A stretch of DNA of 64,000 bases from Elusimicrobia bacterium UBA5214 (GCA_002412545.1 DHVG01000006.1:53914-117913), one strand, 5' to 3'. Positions 17,869-27,002 are shown, counted from the stretch's first letter. The notes: generated by a model not told the origin, from the sequence alone. A program made the numbers and translations.

Positions 17869-18722
17869 AAACTATACATTTTGGAATAATTGGTTGTGGT
17901 GCGATTGGTAGCGAGATTGCTAAAGCGATTGACCGGGGAATTATTTCCGGGGAATTAGTTGCTATTTGTGATTTAGATGAAGAGAGGGCAAAAAATTTAG
18001 TTTCTAAACTGACCTTGCTTCGCCGAAGCGCTACGCAAAGGCAAGAAGCAAAACCTAAAATTGTCAATTTGGACAACTTGATGAAAATGGTTGATTTTGT
18101 GATTGAATCGGCACATCCGGATGCAGTAAAAGAAATTTGGAATGAGGTTTTGAAAGTGACAAGAAAAGGGAAGAAAAGAAGTGTTTTAATTATGAGTATC
18201 GGTGGATTACTATGTAATCCAGAAATTATTCTGCAAGCGAGAGAAAAGAAAATAAATCTATATTTACCCTCGGGAGCAGTTGCCGGTATTGACGCTTTGA
18301 AAGCCGGGGGAATGGGTGGAATTTCTTCAGTTACTTTGGTTACTTCTAAACCCCCAGCAGGATTGAAAGATGCACCCTATTTGAAAAATAGTAAAATTGA
18401 TATATCCAAATTTAGGAAAAAAACATTAATTTTTGAAGGTAATACGCTGGAAGCAATTAAAGGTTTCCCAGCAAATATCAATGTTGCGGGAGTCCTTTCT
18501 TTAGCCGGAATTGGGGCGAAAAAAACGAAAGTAAAAATTTTTGCTGACCCGAATTTGAAAAGGAATGTTCACGAAATAATTATTGAAGGTGATTTCGGTA
18601 AGATTACTACAAGGACGGAAAATTTACCTTCAGCGGTTAATCCGAAAACCAGTCAATTAGCGATTCTTTCGGCAATCGCTACATTGAAACAAGTTAGCGA
18701 TTCGGTAAAGATAGGAATATAG
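17865..18722 (+). CDS. nadX: L-aspartate dehydrogenase
   Basis: 285 residues. The Rossmann motif GIIGCGAIGSEIAKAI starts at residue 5. YLPSGAVAGIDALKAG (about 128-143) is the aspartate dehydrogenase signature and VNPKTSQLAILSAIATL closes the C-terminal half. It oxidises aspartate to iminoaspartate with NAD(P)+, replacing oxygen- or fumarate-dependent NadB, and sits directly after nadA. About a dozen residues near 48-60 (TLLRRSATQRQEAK) come from a small palindromic insert at about 18013-18047 in a surface-loop position. Confidence 0.92.
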   Translation: MKTIHFGIIGCGAIGSEIAKAIDRGIISGELVAICDLDEERAKNLVSKLTLLRRSATQRQEAKPKIVNLDNLMKMVDFVIESAHPDAVKEIWNEVLKVTRKGKKRSVLIMSIGGLLCNPEIILQAREKKINLYLPSGAVAGIDALKAGGMGGISSVTLVTSKPPAGLKDAPYLKNSKIDISKFRKKTLIFEGNTLEAIKGFPANINVAGVLSLAGIGAKKTKVKIFADPNLKRNVHEIIIEGDFGKITTRTENLPSAVNPKTSQLAILSAIATLKQVSDSVKIGI

Positions 18723-18744
18723 CGAAGGGGGAGAAAAAAAAGAA

Positions 18745-19437
18745 ATGGTAAAACAAGCATTTCTGGGAGCATCGGAATTCCAAAGAATCCGATGCGGTAA
18801 GGAAAGGTTCGGAGAGGAAAAACGGTTTTCCTCTCTGAGGGGTGACAGCGGACAGATGCGACGAAGAGGAGCATCTGGTAGCGCCAAAGGGACGAGAGCC
18901 CCTATGGACAAGATTGCCAAACGAAGTGAGGCATATCTTGTGATTGATATGTTAAACGATTTTATTTTATCCGGTGCTCCTTTGGAAGTGCCGAAGGCGA
19001 GAGAAATTATTCCGAAACTGAAAGAAAAAATTGTGGAAATGAGGAACAAAAAAATTCCCATTATCTATATCTGTGATAATCATCGGAAAAATGACCCGGA
19101 ATTCAAAATCTGGCCTGCACATTGTGTGAAAGGGACAAAAGGGGCGGAAATAGTTGAAGAATTAAAACCAGAAAAGGATGATTATGTGGTGACTAAAACC
19201 ACCTATTCCGGTTTTTTTAAGACGAAATTAGAGTATTTATTGAAAAGGTTAAAAGTGAAAAAGTTAATGGTTAGTGGTATTCTCACGAACATTTGTGTGC
19301 TTTATACGGTCTCGGATGCAGTCCTGCGTGGTTATGAAGTAGAAGTAGTTAAAGATTGTGTAACTTCTTTAACTGAAGAAGAACATAATTTTGCGCTCCA
19401 GCAAATGGAGAAAGTCCTCAAAACAAAAATAATCTAA
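18745..19437 (+). CDS. Isochorismatase-family hydrolase, nicotinamidase-like
   Basis: From residue ~58 onward this is a cysteine hydrolase: YLVIDMLNDFI (catalytic Asp), VTKTTYSGFF (catalytic Lys) and VSGILTNICVLYT (nucleophile Cys). Lying between NAD synthesis and nicotinate phosphoribosyltransferase, nicotinamide to nicotinate is the likely reaction. The good AGGGGGAG site (18726-18733) points to ATG 18745. The first ~53 residues are then encoded by three GC-rich hairpins and look unlike protein. ATG 18904 would give a clean 177-residue enzyme but has no ribosome site. An in-frame structured insertion after the original start codon explains both facts. Confidence 0.8.
   Translation: MVKQAFLGASEFQRIRCGKERFGEEKRFSSLRGDSGQMRRRGASGSAKGTRAPMDKIAKRSEAYLVIDMLNDFILSGAPLEVPKAREIIPKLKEKIVEMRNKKIPIIYICDNHRKNDPEFKIWPAHCVKGTKGAEIVEELKPEKDDYVVTKTTYSGFFKTKLEYLLKRLKVKKLMVSGILTNICVLYTVSDAVLRGYEVEVVKDCVTSLTEEEHNFALQQMEKVLKTKII
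18769..18877 (+). repeat. Three consecutive strong hairpins at the 5' end of the hydrolase gene
   Basis: Hairpin 1 (18769-18795) has an 11-bp stem with one bulged A and a CAAA loop. Hairpin 2 (18812-18835) has a perfect 10-bp stem GAGAGGAAAA/TTTTCCTCTC with an ACGG loop. Hairpin 3 (18853-18877) has CAGATGC/GCATCTG. The block is GC-richer than its surroundings. It could be an inserted palindromic element or a cis-regulatory RNA. Confidence 0.75.
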
Positions 19438-19441
19438 AATC

Positions 19442-19470
19442 TTGTGTTAGCAATTCTTTTGTGTTAGAAT
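19442..19470 (+). promoter_or_regulatory. Possible promoter of the nicotinate phosphoribosyltransferase gene
   Basis: TTGTGT (19442-19447), 17-nt spacer, TAGAAT (19465-19470). The -35 box is imperfect. AGGAGGT follows at 19482. Confidence 0.45.
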
Positions 19471-19492
19471 ATTCTCTAAAAAGGAGGTTTAG

Positions 19493-20662
19493 GTGGTGTT
19501 TCATTATGCGGATGAGAAAGAGATAAAAGAGGGTAGGGTGACGGATGTGTATTTTGAACGGACAAAAAGGATTCTGGAAGCAAAGAAAATACATAAAATT
19601 GTCCGTGCGGAATTTATGGTCAAATCATTTCCTTATGCGGGGAAATGGGGTATTTTAGCGGGAATTGAGGAAGCGGTAGAATTGCTTAAAGGATTAAAAG
19701 TGAAAGTGCGGGCAATGGATGAAGGAACAATTTTTGCGCTTGAAGAGCCGGTCTTAGAGATTGAAGGTGATTATCTTAAGTTCGGTCTTTATGAAACCGC
19801 AATTTTAGGTTTTCTCTGTCAAGCATCCGGTATTGCCACCAAATCGGCAAGATGTAAAAAATTAGCCGGTGAAAAGATTGTCTTAAGTTTTGGTGCCAGA
19901 CGGATGCATCCAAGTTTAGCACCGATGATTGAACGGAATGCCTACATTGGCGGTTGTGACGGCGTGGCGACAGTTAAAGCGGCAGAACTTTTAGGAATTG
20001 AGCCAAGCGGAACAATGCCGCATTCATTGATTCTTCTTTTGGGAGATACGGTGAAAGCTTTGAAAGCGTTTGATGAAATAATTGAGCCGAAAATTAAACG
20101 GATTGCTCTTATTGATACATTTCAGGATGAAAAGTTTGAAGCATTAAATGTAACTAAAACATTAGGGAAAAAACTTTATGCGGTACGTTTTGATACACCG
20201 TCTTCAAGAAGAGGTAATTTTTTCCGCTTACTTGAAGAAGTACGCTGGGAACTTGACCTGCGTGGATTTAAGGAAGTTAAACTTTTTGTTTCTGGTGGAA
20301 TTGATGAAAAAAATATTGTTGAATTAAATTCTTTAGTTGATGGTTACGGTATTGGCACAGCAATCAGTAATGCGTCAGTGATGGATTTTGCGATGGATAT
20401 TGTAGAAATTGATGGTGAACCAATTGCTAAACGAGGTAAAATGTCCGGTGCAAAAGATGTTTATCGTTGTCCGAATTGTTTTTTACATTCAATGATTCCA
20501 CAAGGAAACAAACCAAAAAATATATGTAATTGCAATAGTAAATATGAAAATTTACTCAAACCAATAATTACTGATGGTAAACTTCTTCGTCCTTTAAAAA
20601 ACCCACAAAAAATCCGTGAATATGTATTAGAACAACTAAAATTCTATTCTCTTACTTTGTAA
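19493..20662 (+). CDS. pncB: Nicotinate phosphoribosyltransferase
   Basis: About 389 residues. It converts nicotinate and PRPP to nicotinate mononucleotide, the salvage entry to NAD. Motifs include HYADEKEIKEGRVTD near the start, SFGARRMHPSLAP (His in the active site), GTMPHSL and VSGGIDEKNI. A C-terminal CPNC/CNC cluster (YRCPNCFLH then NICNCN) resembles the metal knuckle of the short archaeal-type enzymes. Two GTG codons are adjacent (19493, 19496); AGGAGGT at 19482-19488 is better spaced for the second. It closes the NAD island. Confidence 0.92.
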   Translation: MVFHYADEKEIKEGRVTDVYFERTKRILEAKKIHKIVRAEFMVKSFPYAGKWGILAGIEEAVELLKGLKVKVRAMDEGTIFALEEPVLEIEGDYLKFGLYETAILGFLCQASGIATKSARCKKLAGEKIVLSFGARRMHPSLAPMIERNAYIGGCDGVATVKAAELLGIEPSGTMPHSLILLLGDTVKALKAFDEIIEPKIKRIALIDTFQDEKFEALNVTKTLGKKLYAVRFDTPSSRRGNFFRLLEEVRWELDLRGFKEVKLFVSGGIDEKNIVELNSLVDGYGIGTAISNASVMDFAMDIVEIDGEPIAKRGKMSGAKDVYRCPNCFLHSMIPQGNKPKNICNCNSKYENLLKPIITDGKLLRPLKNPQKIREYVLEQLKFYSLTL

Positions 20663-20664
20663 AA

Positions 20665-20755
20665 GTATGATTACGGAGATTAAATACCTGATTTCAGTGA
20701 TTGTTTCTTTTTTATCTCTGTAATCGCCGTAAAAAAATCGCTGTAATCCCAAAAA
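20665..20755. repeat. GATTAC/GTAATC repeat cluster before uvrA
   Basis: GATTACGGAGATT, TTTCAGTGATT, CTGTAATCGCCGT and AATCGCTGTAATC in series, same family as at 9530-9640. Confidence 0.6.
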
Positions 20756-20756
20756 T

Positions 20757-23597
20757 ATGGAAAAGATAATTATTCGTGGTGCACGGGAACATAATTTAAA
20801 AAATATTAACCTTGAAATTCCACGGAATAAGTTGGTGGTAATTACTGGACTCTCGGGTTCGGGTAAATCCAGTCTTGCTTTTGATACAATTTATGCGGAA
20901 GGACAACGCCGATATGTAGAAAGCTTATCCGCTTACGCTCGTCAGTTCTTAGAATTGATGGAGAAACCGGATGTTGACTTGATTGAAGGACTTTCACCAG
21001 CAATTGCCATTGAACAGCGTGTCCCTTCACATAATCCACGTTCTACCGTTGGAACGGTTACTGAAATTTATGACTATTTGCGTCTACTTTTTGCCCGGAT
21101 TGGTATACCTCATTGTCCGCAATGTGGGCGAGAAATAAAACCACAATCAGCACAACAAATTACTGATGAGATAATTAAATTACCCGAAGGGACAAAAATA
21201 CAAATTCTTTCACCTTTAGTGCGTGGAAGAAAAGGTGAATATCGTGAACTTTTTGAACGGTTACGGAAAGAAGGATTTGTGCGGGTAAAAGTTGATGGTA
21301 AAGTTTACGGATTAGAAGAAGAAATTAGGTTAGATAAATTCAAGAGACATGAGATTAGTTTAGTTGTTGACCGCTTAACCATTAGTCCTGAAATCCGTGA
21401 GCGTCTTGCTGACTCAGTAGAGACCGCGCTTAAAATGAGTGGAGGATTAGTACAAGTAATCAGCAATGAGCTAAGAGCTAAGAGCCAAGAGCTCAAGCGA
21501 GCCGAAGGCGAGCGTGCTCTTCCCTCTATATTCTTCAGCGAACATCATGCCTGTATAAATTGTGGAATAAGTTTACCAGAAATATCACCACGGATGTTTT
21601 CTTTCAATTCACCTTACGGTGCTTGTGCGGGATGTGATGGTTTAGGTGCAAAATTAGAAGTTGATGCAGATTTAGTTGTGCCGAATAAAAATTTATCGGT
21701 CAATGAAGGAGCAATTGTTCCCTGGGCAAGTCCGATCACTACCCGACGGCATCGTTGGAAATACTCTTGGGCAGGTTATTATGCCGAACTATTGTCTGAT
21801 TTATCGCGGGATTACAATTTTTCATTGGATACACCATTTAAAAAATTAGATAAGGAAATTCAACGAACAATTCTCTACGGGGACGGTAATTTTGAAGGTG
21901 TAATTACTAATCTTGAACGCCGCTACCGCGAGACCGAATCGGATTTTGTTAAAGAAGAAATTTACAATAAGTATATGCGCACACGAGTTTGTCCAGTCTG
22001 TCAAGGAGGACGGTTAAAAAAAGAATCGTTAGCGATAAAAATTACCGGGAGAACAATTGTAGAAATTACCCGGATGAGTATTTCCGAAGTATTAGATTTC
22101 TTTTGCAATCTTGAATTAAGAGAAAAAGAAAAAATTATTGCTAAACAAATACTTAAAGAAATCATTTCTCGTCTTAACTTCCTGATTAATGTCGGTTTGG
22201 ACTATCTGACTTTAAACCGGGAAAGTTATACTTTAGCCGGTGGTGAAGCGGAAAGAATCCATTTAGCGACACAGATCGGTTCGGGATTAGTCGGTGTTCT
22301 TTATATCCTTGATGAACCAACAATTGGTCTTCATCAGCGTGATAATCAAAGATTGTTGAATACTTTACTCAAATTGCGTGACCTCGGGAATACGGTAATT
22401 GTGGTTGAACACGACGAAGCGACAATTCGTTCGGCGGACTGGATAATTGATTTAGGTCCCGGTGCAGGAATACACGGTGGTGAAGTGGTTGTCAGTGGAA
22501 CATTGGACGAAATACTGAAAATGGAAAACTCTTTAACTGGACAGTATCTGAAGAGAAAATTAAAAATATCTGTTCCTTGTGAAAGACGGAAACCAAAAGG
22601 TAAATATTTAGAAATTCTTGGTGCTCAGCAGTTTAACTTGAAAAATATTGATGTAAAAATACCCTTAGGTCTATTTGTTTGTGTAACTGGAGTTTCCGGT
22701 TCAGGGAAGAGTACACTGATTTATGAAATTCTTTATAAAGCGTTAGCACAAAAATTCTATAAAGCAAAAGAATTACCAGGAAAATACCGTGCAATCCATG
22801 GATTAGAACATATTGATAAAGTAATTCTTGTTGACCAAAGTCCAATTGGCAGAACACCACGTTCTAACCCCGCAACTTATACCGGTGCATTTACGCCAAT
22901 CAGACAACTTTTTGCGCAATTACCGGAAGCAAAAAGAAGAGGGTATCTACCGGGAAGATTTTCTTTTAATGTTAAAGGAGGGAGATGCGAATCCTGTCGG
23001 GGTGATGGCACAATCAAAATTGAAATGCAATTTTTACCGGCGGTCTATATAAAATGTGATGTCTGTCAGGGGAAAAGATTTAATGAAGAAACTTTACAAG
23101 TACGTTATAAAGGGAAAAATATTTCCGATGTTTTAGAAATGCCGGTAGAGGAAGCATTAGAATTTTTTGCCAATATCCCGCAGGTAAAACGGATTTTACA
23201 GACACTTTACGATGTCGGTTTAGGATACATTAAACTCGGACAATCAGCAACAACTCTCTCCGGCGGGGAAGCACAAAGAGTAAAATTAGCATCTGAACTT
23301 TGTAAACGTTCTACCGGGAGGACAGTATATATTCTTGATGAACCGACCACCGGATTACATTTTGCCGATATAGAAAAATTGCTTAATGTCCTTCAGCGTT
23401 TAGTTGACCTGGAAAATACAGTAATTGTTATTGAACATAACTTAGAGGTAATCAAGACCTGTGACTGGATAATTGATTTAGGTCCAGAAGGTGGAGAAAA
23501 AGGTGGCGAAGTGATTGCTACCGGTAAACCGGAAGAAGTAATTCTCACTCCGCATTCCTATACTGGACAATTCTTAAATAGAGTTCTAACCCCGTAG
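20757..23597 (+). CDS. uvrA: Excinuclease ABC subunit A
   Basis: 946 residues, standard UvrA, the damage-recognition ATPase of nucleotide excision repair. Two ABC ATPase halves: GLSGSGKSSLAFDT (about 31-44) with LAGGEAERIHLATQIGSG, and GVSGSGKSTLIYEIL with LSGGEAQRVKLASEL. Zinc modules are CPQC, HHACINC...CAGC and CESC...CDVC. Residues about 238-258 (ELRAKSQELKRAEGERAL) come from an in-frame repeat insert at about 21467-21530. The stop codon lies inside a CCCCGTAGA element. No Shine-Dalgarno is seen; a GATTAC-type repeat precedes the ATG. Confidence 0.97.
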   Translation: MEKIIIRGAREHNLKNINLEIPRNKLVVITGLSGSGKSSLAFDTIYAEGQRRYVESLSAYARQFLELMEKPDVDLIEGLSPAIAIEQRVPSHNPRSTVGTVTEIYDYLRLLFARIGIPHCPQCGREIKPQSAQQITDEIIKLPEGTKIQILSPLVRGRKGEYRELFERLRKEGFVRVKVDGKVYGLEEEIRLDKFKRHEISLVVDRLTISPEIRERLADSVETALKMSGGLVQVISNELRAKSQELKRAEGERALPSIFFSEHHACINCGISLPEISPRMFSFNSPYGACAGCDGLGAKLEVDADLVVPNKNLSVNEGAIVPWASPITTRRHRWKYSWAGYYAELLSDLSRDYNFSLDTPFKKLDKEIQRTILYGDGNFEGVITNLERRYRETESDFVKEEIYNKYMRTRVCPVCQGGRLKKESLAIKITGRTIVEITRMSISEVLDFFCNLELREKEKIIAKQILKEIISRLNFLINVGLDYLTLNRESYTLAGGEAERIHLATQIGSGLVGVLYILDEPTIGLHQRDNQRLLNTLLKLRDLGNTVIVVEHDEATIRSADWIIDLGPGAGIHGGEVVVSGTLDEILKMENSLTGQYLKRKLKISVPCERRKPKGKYLEILGAQQFNLKNIDVKIPLGLFVCVTGVSGSGKSTLIYEILYKALAQKFYKAKELPGKYRAIHGLEHIDKVILVDQSPIGRTPRSNPATYTGAFTPIRQLFAQLPEAKRRGYLPGRFSFNVKGGRCESCRGDGTIKIEMQFLPAVYIKCDVCQGKRFNEETLQVRYKGKNISDVLEMPVEEALEFFANIPQVKRILQTLYDVGLGYIKLGQSATTLSGGEAQRVKLASELCKRSTGRTVYILDEPTTGLHFADIEKLLNVLQRLVDLENTVIVIEHNLEVIKTCDWIIDLGPEGGEKGGEVIATGKPEEVILTPHSYTGQFLNRVLTP

Positions 23598-23647
23598 ACC
23601 CCGTAGATAAAAACCTTTACGGGGTAGACGAAAGTCTTTACGGGGTT
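23588..23647. repeat. CCCCGTA palindromic element after uvrA
   Basis: AACCCCGTAGA (23588-23598) and TTTACGGGGTT (23637-23647) are the outer arms; a second pair CCCCGTAGA/TTTACGGGG lies inside. The left arm provides the uvrA stop codon and the right arm provides the -35 box of the next promoter. Confidence 0.75.
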
Positions 23648-23674
23648 GACAAATTTGTCTTTTTAAACAATAAT
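23646..23674 (+). promoter_or_regulatory. Promoter of the tol-pal operon
   Basis: TTGACA (23646-23651), 17-nt spacer, AATAAT (23669-23674). The -35 box begins in the element end GGGGTTGAC. Confidence 0.55.
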
Positions 23675-23688
23675 TTTATTTAAAGGAA

Positions 23689-24264
23689 GTGAAAAAAATG
23701 AAAAAAATTTTGCTCTTTGCTCTTAGCTCTTTACTCTTAGCTCTTTGCTTAACTGGTTGTCCGAAAAGACCGTTAGTTAAACCACCGGAAATTAAACCGC
23801 CAGAAGTTAAGCCAGTGGAAGTTAAACCTCCAGTGATTGAAGAAATTCCTGAAGAAGTGAAGGTAATTGAGCCGGAAATACGGGAAAAAGAATTTGCTAC
23901 CATTTCTGAGTTAAAAACTGTATGTTTTGATTTTGATAAATATGATTTATTTCCCGAGGCACAGGCAATTTTACAAAATAATGCTGACTTCCTGAAAAAA
24001 AATCCTGAACTGAAAGTTTTAATTGAAGGGCATTGTTGTGAATGTGGTACCGTGGAATACAATTTGGGACTGGGTGATAAACGCGCAAAAGCAGTGCGCG
24101 ACTATTATATTCAATTAGGGATATTACCGGGAAGAATTGCGACCATTACTTACGGTAAAGAAAAACCAATCTACAAGAATGTCGGGCCTCCGGATTCACC
24201 GCAATGTGTATTCAACCGTCGTGCGGAAACTAAAACCTTAGTTGAAAAGAAAGCAGCAAAATGA
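23689..24264 (+). CDS. pal: Peptidoglycan-associated lipoprotein Pal
   Basis: 191 residues. The lipobox LALCLTGC predicts lipidation at Cys ~24. A Pro/Val/Lys linker follows (KPPEIKPPEVKPVEVKPP). The C-terminal OmpA domain (about 80-185) anchors to peptidoglycan: FDFDKYDLFPEAQAIL, IEGHCCECGTVEYNLGLGDKR and RIATITYGKEKP. It belongs to the Tol-Pal system, which links the outer membrane to the wall during division. The signal peptide is encoded by degenerate CTCTTAG-type heptamers. The stop overlaps the cpoB-like start by ATGA. Confidence 0.93.
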   Translation: MKKMKKILLFALSSLLLALCLTGCPKRPLVKPPEIKPPEVKPVEVKPPVIEEIPEEVKVIEPEIREKEFATISELKTVCFDFDKYDLFPEAQAILQNNADFLKKNPELKVLIEGHCCECGTVEYNLGLGDKRAKAVRDYYIQLGILPGRIATITYGKEKPIYKNVGPPDSPQCVFNRRAETKTLVEKKAAK

Positions 24265-25019
24265 AAAAAACTTGGCTATTGGCTATTGGCTATTGGCTAG
24301 TAGCGATGAATTTCTGTAGTTGCAGTATTCCGATGTTTGCTACCCGAGACGACCTTCTACAATTCCATCAGATTCAATCTGTTGACTTTACCGAAATTAA
24401 AAAAGATATAAGTTCAATCCAGGAAAAACAGGAAGAAATGTTTAAACGTCAGGCAGCATTATTCCAAGAATTGAAAGAACTAAATTTAAGTTTATCCACC
24501 TTAAAAGAAAAAGTGGAAGCAAACCGTGAACGGCTTGCTTTAATTTCCCAACGGATTGATGACCTTGATGCTGGGTTCAATCAACAATGGAAAAGTTTAG
24601 CTAAACGTTTAGAGTTAGCACCTCCGGGAAGTATAGAGCCTAAACCGAGTGAACTTTATCAGTTAGCTTATAATGATTATATTCGTGGGAAATATGATTT
24701 AGCGATTCTCGGTTTTGATAATTATTTGAAACAATATTCCGAGACCGAACTTGGGGCAAGTGCACAATATTTTCTTGGTGAATGTTATTTAGCAAAAAAA
24801 GAGTGGGAGAAGGCAGTATTTGAATACAGCAAAGTTTCTACTCGTTATCCTCAGAGTGATAAAGTATTAATGGCAGAATTGAAAAAAACAATTGCGCTTA
24901 AAGAATTGAACCGTGATGAAGAAACAAAAAAAACATTAGAATGGATAGTTTCTACTGCACCGAATTCGTTGGAGGCAGTCTTGGCTCGTGAAAAATTAAA
25001 ACAATGGTTTTCTCAATGA
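24261..25019 (+). CDS. Tol-Pal system TPR protein (CpoB/YbgF-like lipoprotein)
   Basis: 252 residues. The signal segment is encoded by a near-perfect TTGGCTA heptamer array and ends in MNFCSC, a plausible lipobox. Residues about 40-115 form a coiled coil (the YbgF trimerisation region). About 130-250 are TPR-like: YQLAYNDYIRGKYDLAILGF and SAQYFLGECYLAKKEWEKAV. In other diderms it coordinates cell-wall synthesis with constriction. Coupled to pal upstream; the next gene starts 1 nt after its stop. Confidence 0.88.
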   Translation: MKKTWLLAIGYWLVAMNFCSCSIPMFATRDDLLQFHQIQSVDFTEIKKDISSIQEKQEEMFKRQAALFQELKELNLSLSTLKEKVEANRERLALISQRIDDLDAGFNQQWKSLAKRLELAPPGSIEPKPSELYQLAYNDYIRGKYDLAILGFDNYLKQYSETELGASAQYFLGECYLAKKEWEKAVFEYSKVSTRYPQSDKVLMAELKKTIALKELNRDEETKKTLEWIVSTAPNSLEAVLAREKLKQWFSQ

Positions 25020-25020
25020 A

Positions 25021-25641
25021 ATGGAAAAAAGTTTTCGTAATTCTTTCCTTTTTTCTCTATTCGTGCATTTCCTGCTTTTTTATTTCACTTCGCGTGTAAC
25101 ATTAAGAAAAGTTGTAATCGGACCTTTACCCATAGAATTAATTCGTATTTCTTTACCTGCTTCATTGGTTGAAGTTAAACCAGTTTCCGAAAAGAAGAAA
25201 GAAGAAATTGTCTTACCCAAGAAAGAAAAAAAGGTAATAAAAAAGAAGGAAGAAGTCAAGAAAGAGGAACCAGAAAAACCAAAAGAAACTGCGGAAGAAA
25301 AAAAGATTGTTCCGGCACTTCCTACCACTGCACTTCCAAGTAGCGGTGTCTCAATTGAATCGGCAAAGTTTCATTACACTTATTATCTGAATTTAATTCG
25401 TGAAAAGGTTGGTAAAAACTGGTCTTGGCCAACTTTAGAAACAAGGAAGAAAACAATTATCTATTTTCGCATCTTAAAAGATGGTTCGGTTAACCAGGTA
25501 AAAACTAAAGAAAGTTCAAAAGACGACTCTTTTGATTTAGCGGCATTACGGGCAATAGAAATTTCTGCACCATTCCCTCCGTTGCCTGCGGGGTTCCCGG
25601 AAGAATATTTAGGTGTTTACTTTGAATTCAGCTTCCAATAG
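25021..25641 (+). CDS. TonB/TolA-like energy-transducing protein
   Basis: 206 residues. One N-terminal membrane helix (about 7-24), a Lys/Glu/Pro-rich periplasmic spacer (55-100, EKKVIKKKEEVKKEEPEKPK) and a C-terminal TonB/TolA domain (about 115-206) with WPTLETRKKTIIYFRILKDG and SFDLAALRAI. It occupies the place of TolA, spanning the periplasm to Pal/TolB and driven by TolQ. TonB-type C-termini also serve transport, so TolA versus TonB is decided here by context. Overlaps tolB by 29 nt if tolB uses its GTG. Confidence 0.85.
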   Translation: MEKSFRNSFLFSLFVHFLLFYFTSRVTLRKVVIGPLPIELIRISLPASLVEVKPVSEKKKEEIVLPKKEKKVIKKKEEVKKEEPEKPKETAEEKKIVPALPTTALPSSGVSIESAKFHYTYYLNLIREKVGKNWSWPTLETRKKTIIYFRILKDGSVNQVKTKESSKDDSFDLAALRAIEISAPFPPLPAGFPEEYLGVYFEFSFQ

Positions 25642-26938
25642 AATTTTTTTAGTTTTCTTTTTCAGTTTTCAGTTTTCAGTGTTCAGTTTTAATTACCTGC
25701 ATGGTATTGATGTGTATCTGCAGTTGCGAACACATGGGCAGAGAGTAAATTTGGGAATAGATAAATTTTCCACTGAAAAACCGGAGGAAGAAAATTTCGC
25801 TCAAAAAATGAGACAAGTGGTTTGCAATGATTTACTTTTGACCCATTTTTTTGACCTGATTGAAGGAGAAAATCTTACTTCTAAATATGCAGATTGGAAA
25901 AATATTGGTGCGCAAGCATTAATCAGTGCTGAAGTTAGAATAAAGAAAGAAAACATGGTCTTTAAAGGTAAACTTATTGATTTGGGAACAGAAGAAGAAA
26001 TTTTTTCTAAAGTCTATGAAATAAAAAAAGAATACTCACCTCGCAGCGAAGTGGGTTGGAGTGACCTTGCTCATCGTTTTTCTGACGATATTGTGTTTCG
26101 TTTCAGTGGAGAGGAAGGTATTGCTCAATCAAAAATTATTTTTGTCAATGATGCTACCGGATATAAAGAGGTCTATCTTATTGATTATGATGGAGAAAAT
26201 TTACAAAAGTTAACTGAAGAAAAATCTTTGGTGCTTTTGCCACGCTGGCAGCCGAACAGGAAAGGAATTATTTATACCTCCTATCGGAATGGTAATCCTG
26301 ACCTTTATCAGTTGCATTTTAATGAAGGTAAAAGGAAGCCTTTCAAGGTGAACTTTCAAGGTGAACCTTTACTTCAGTATCAGGGTTTAAATTTAGGCGG
26401 TTCCTTTTCTCCTGATGGTAAGTATCTCTCGGTAACTTTAACTAAAGATGGTAATCCAGAAATTTATCTTTTTGATTTAGAGGGTAATACAGTCCGGCGT
26501 TTAACTCGTGCAAAAAGTGTAGATATTGCTCCTTCTTTTTCACCAAATGGTAAAGAAATTGTTTTTATTTCTGACCGTTTAGGTAATCCGCAGGTTTATC
26601 TTATGGACTGGGAAGGACTAAATTTGCGCAGAGTCACCGAGAGCGGTTATTGTGATTCACCGGTATGGTCACCGCGGGGTGACTTACTTGCATATGTGAA
26701 AAGAGAAAATGAAAATTTTCAAGTTTATATTTTTTTGATTAAAGATAAACAAGAAAAACAACTTACTTTTTTTGGTTCTAATGAAAATCCTACTTTTTCA
26801 CCCGATGGTCGGTGGATAGTTTTCGTTTCCAATCGCAACGGTAAATATGAACTATATCGTATGTTTATTGACGGTTCAAGTCAACAAAGATTAGTAGATT
26901 TACCTGGTGGATGTCGGACACCGTCCTGGTCGCCCTGA
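25613..26938 (+). CDS. tolB: Tol-Pal translocation protein TolB
   Basis: About 441 residues. A hydrophobic N-terminal signal (FLVFFFSFQFSVFSF) is encoded by TTTTCAG heptamers. Residues about 35-150 are the TolB N-domain. The remainder is a six-bladed PD40 propeller with recurring SPDGK/SPNGKEIVFISDR-type blades, ending CRTPSWSP. It binds Pal in the periplasm. The GTG at 25613 overlaps the previous gene; the exact start is uncertain because no clear ribosome site is visible. Confidence 0.92.
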   Translation: MFTLNSASNRIFLVFFFSFQFSVFSFNYLHGIDVYLQLRTHGQRVNLGIDKFSTEKPEEENFAQKMRQVVCNDLLLTHFFDLIEGENLTSKYADWKNIGAQALISAEVRIKKENMVFKGKLIDLGTEEEIFSKVYEIKKEYSPRSEVGWSDLAHRFSDDIVFRFSGEEGIAQSKIIFVNDATGYKEVYLIDYDGENLQKLTEEKSLVLLPRWQPNRKGIIYTSYRNGNPDLYQLHFNEGKRKPFKVNFQGEPLLQYQGLNLGGSFSPDGKYLSVTLTKDGNPEIYLFDLEGNTVRRLTRAKSVDIAPSFSPNGKEIVFISDRLGNPQVYLMDWEGLNLRRVTESGYCDSPVWSPRGDLLAYVKRENENFQVYIFLIKDKQEKQLTFFGSNENPTFSPDGRWIVFVSNRNGKYELYRMFIDGSSQQRLVDLPGGCRTPSWSP

Positions 26939-27002
26939 AATCAGTTAATAGTTATTAGTTGATAGTTTATAGCAGGGAAGAAATGAGAATAAAACCAGAA
27001 AA

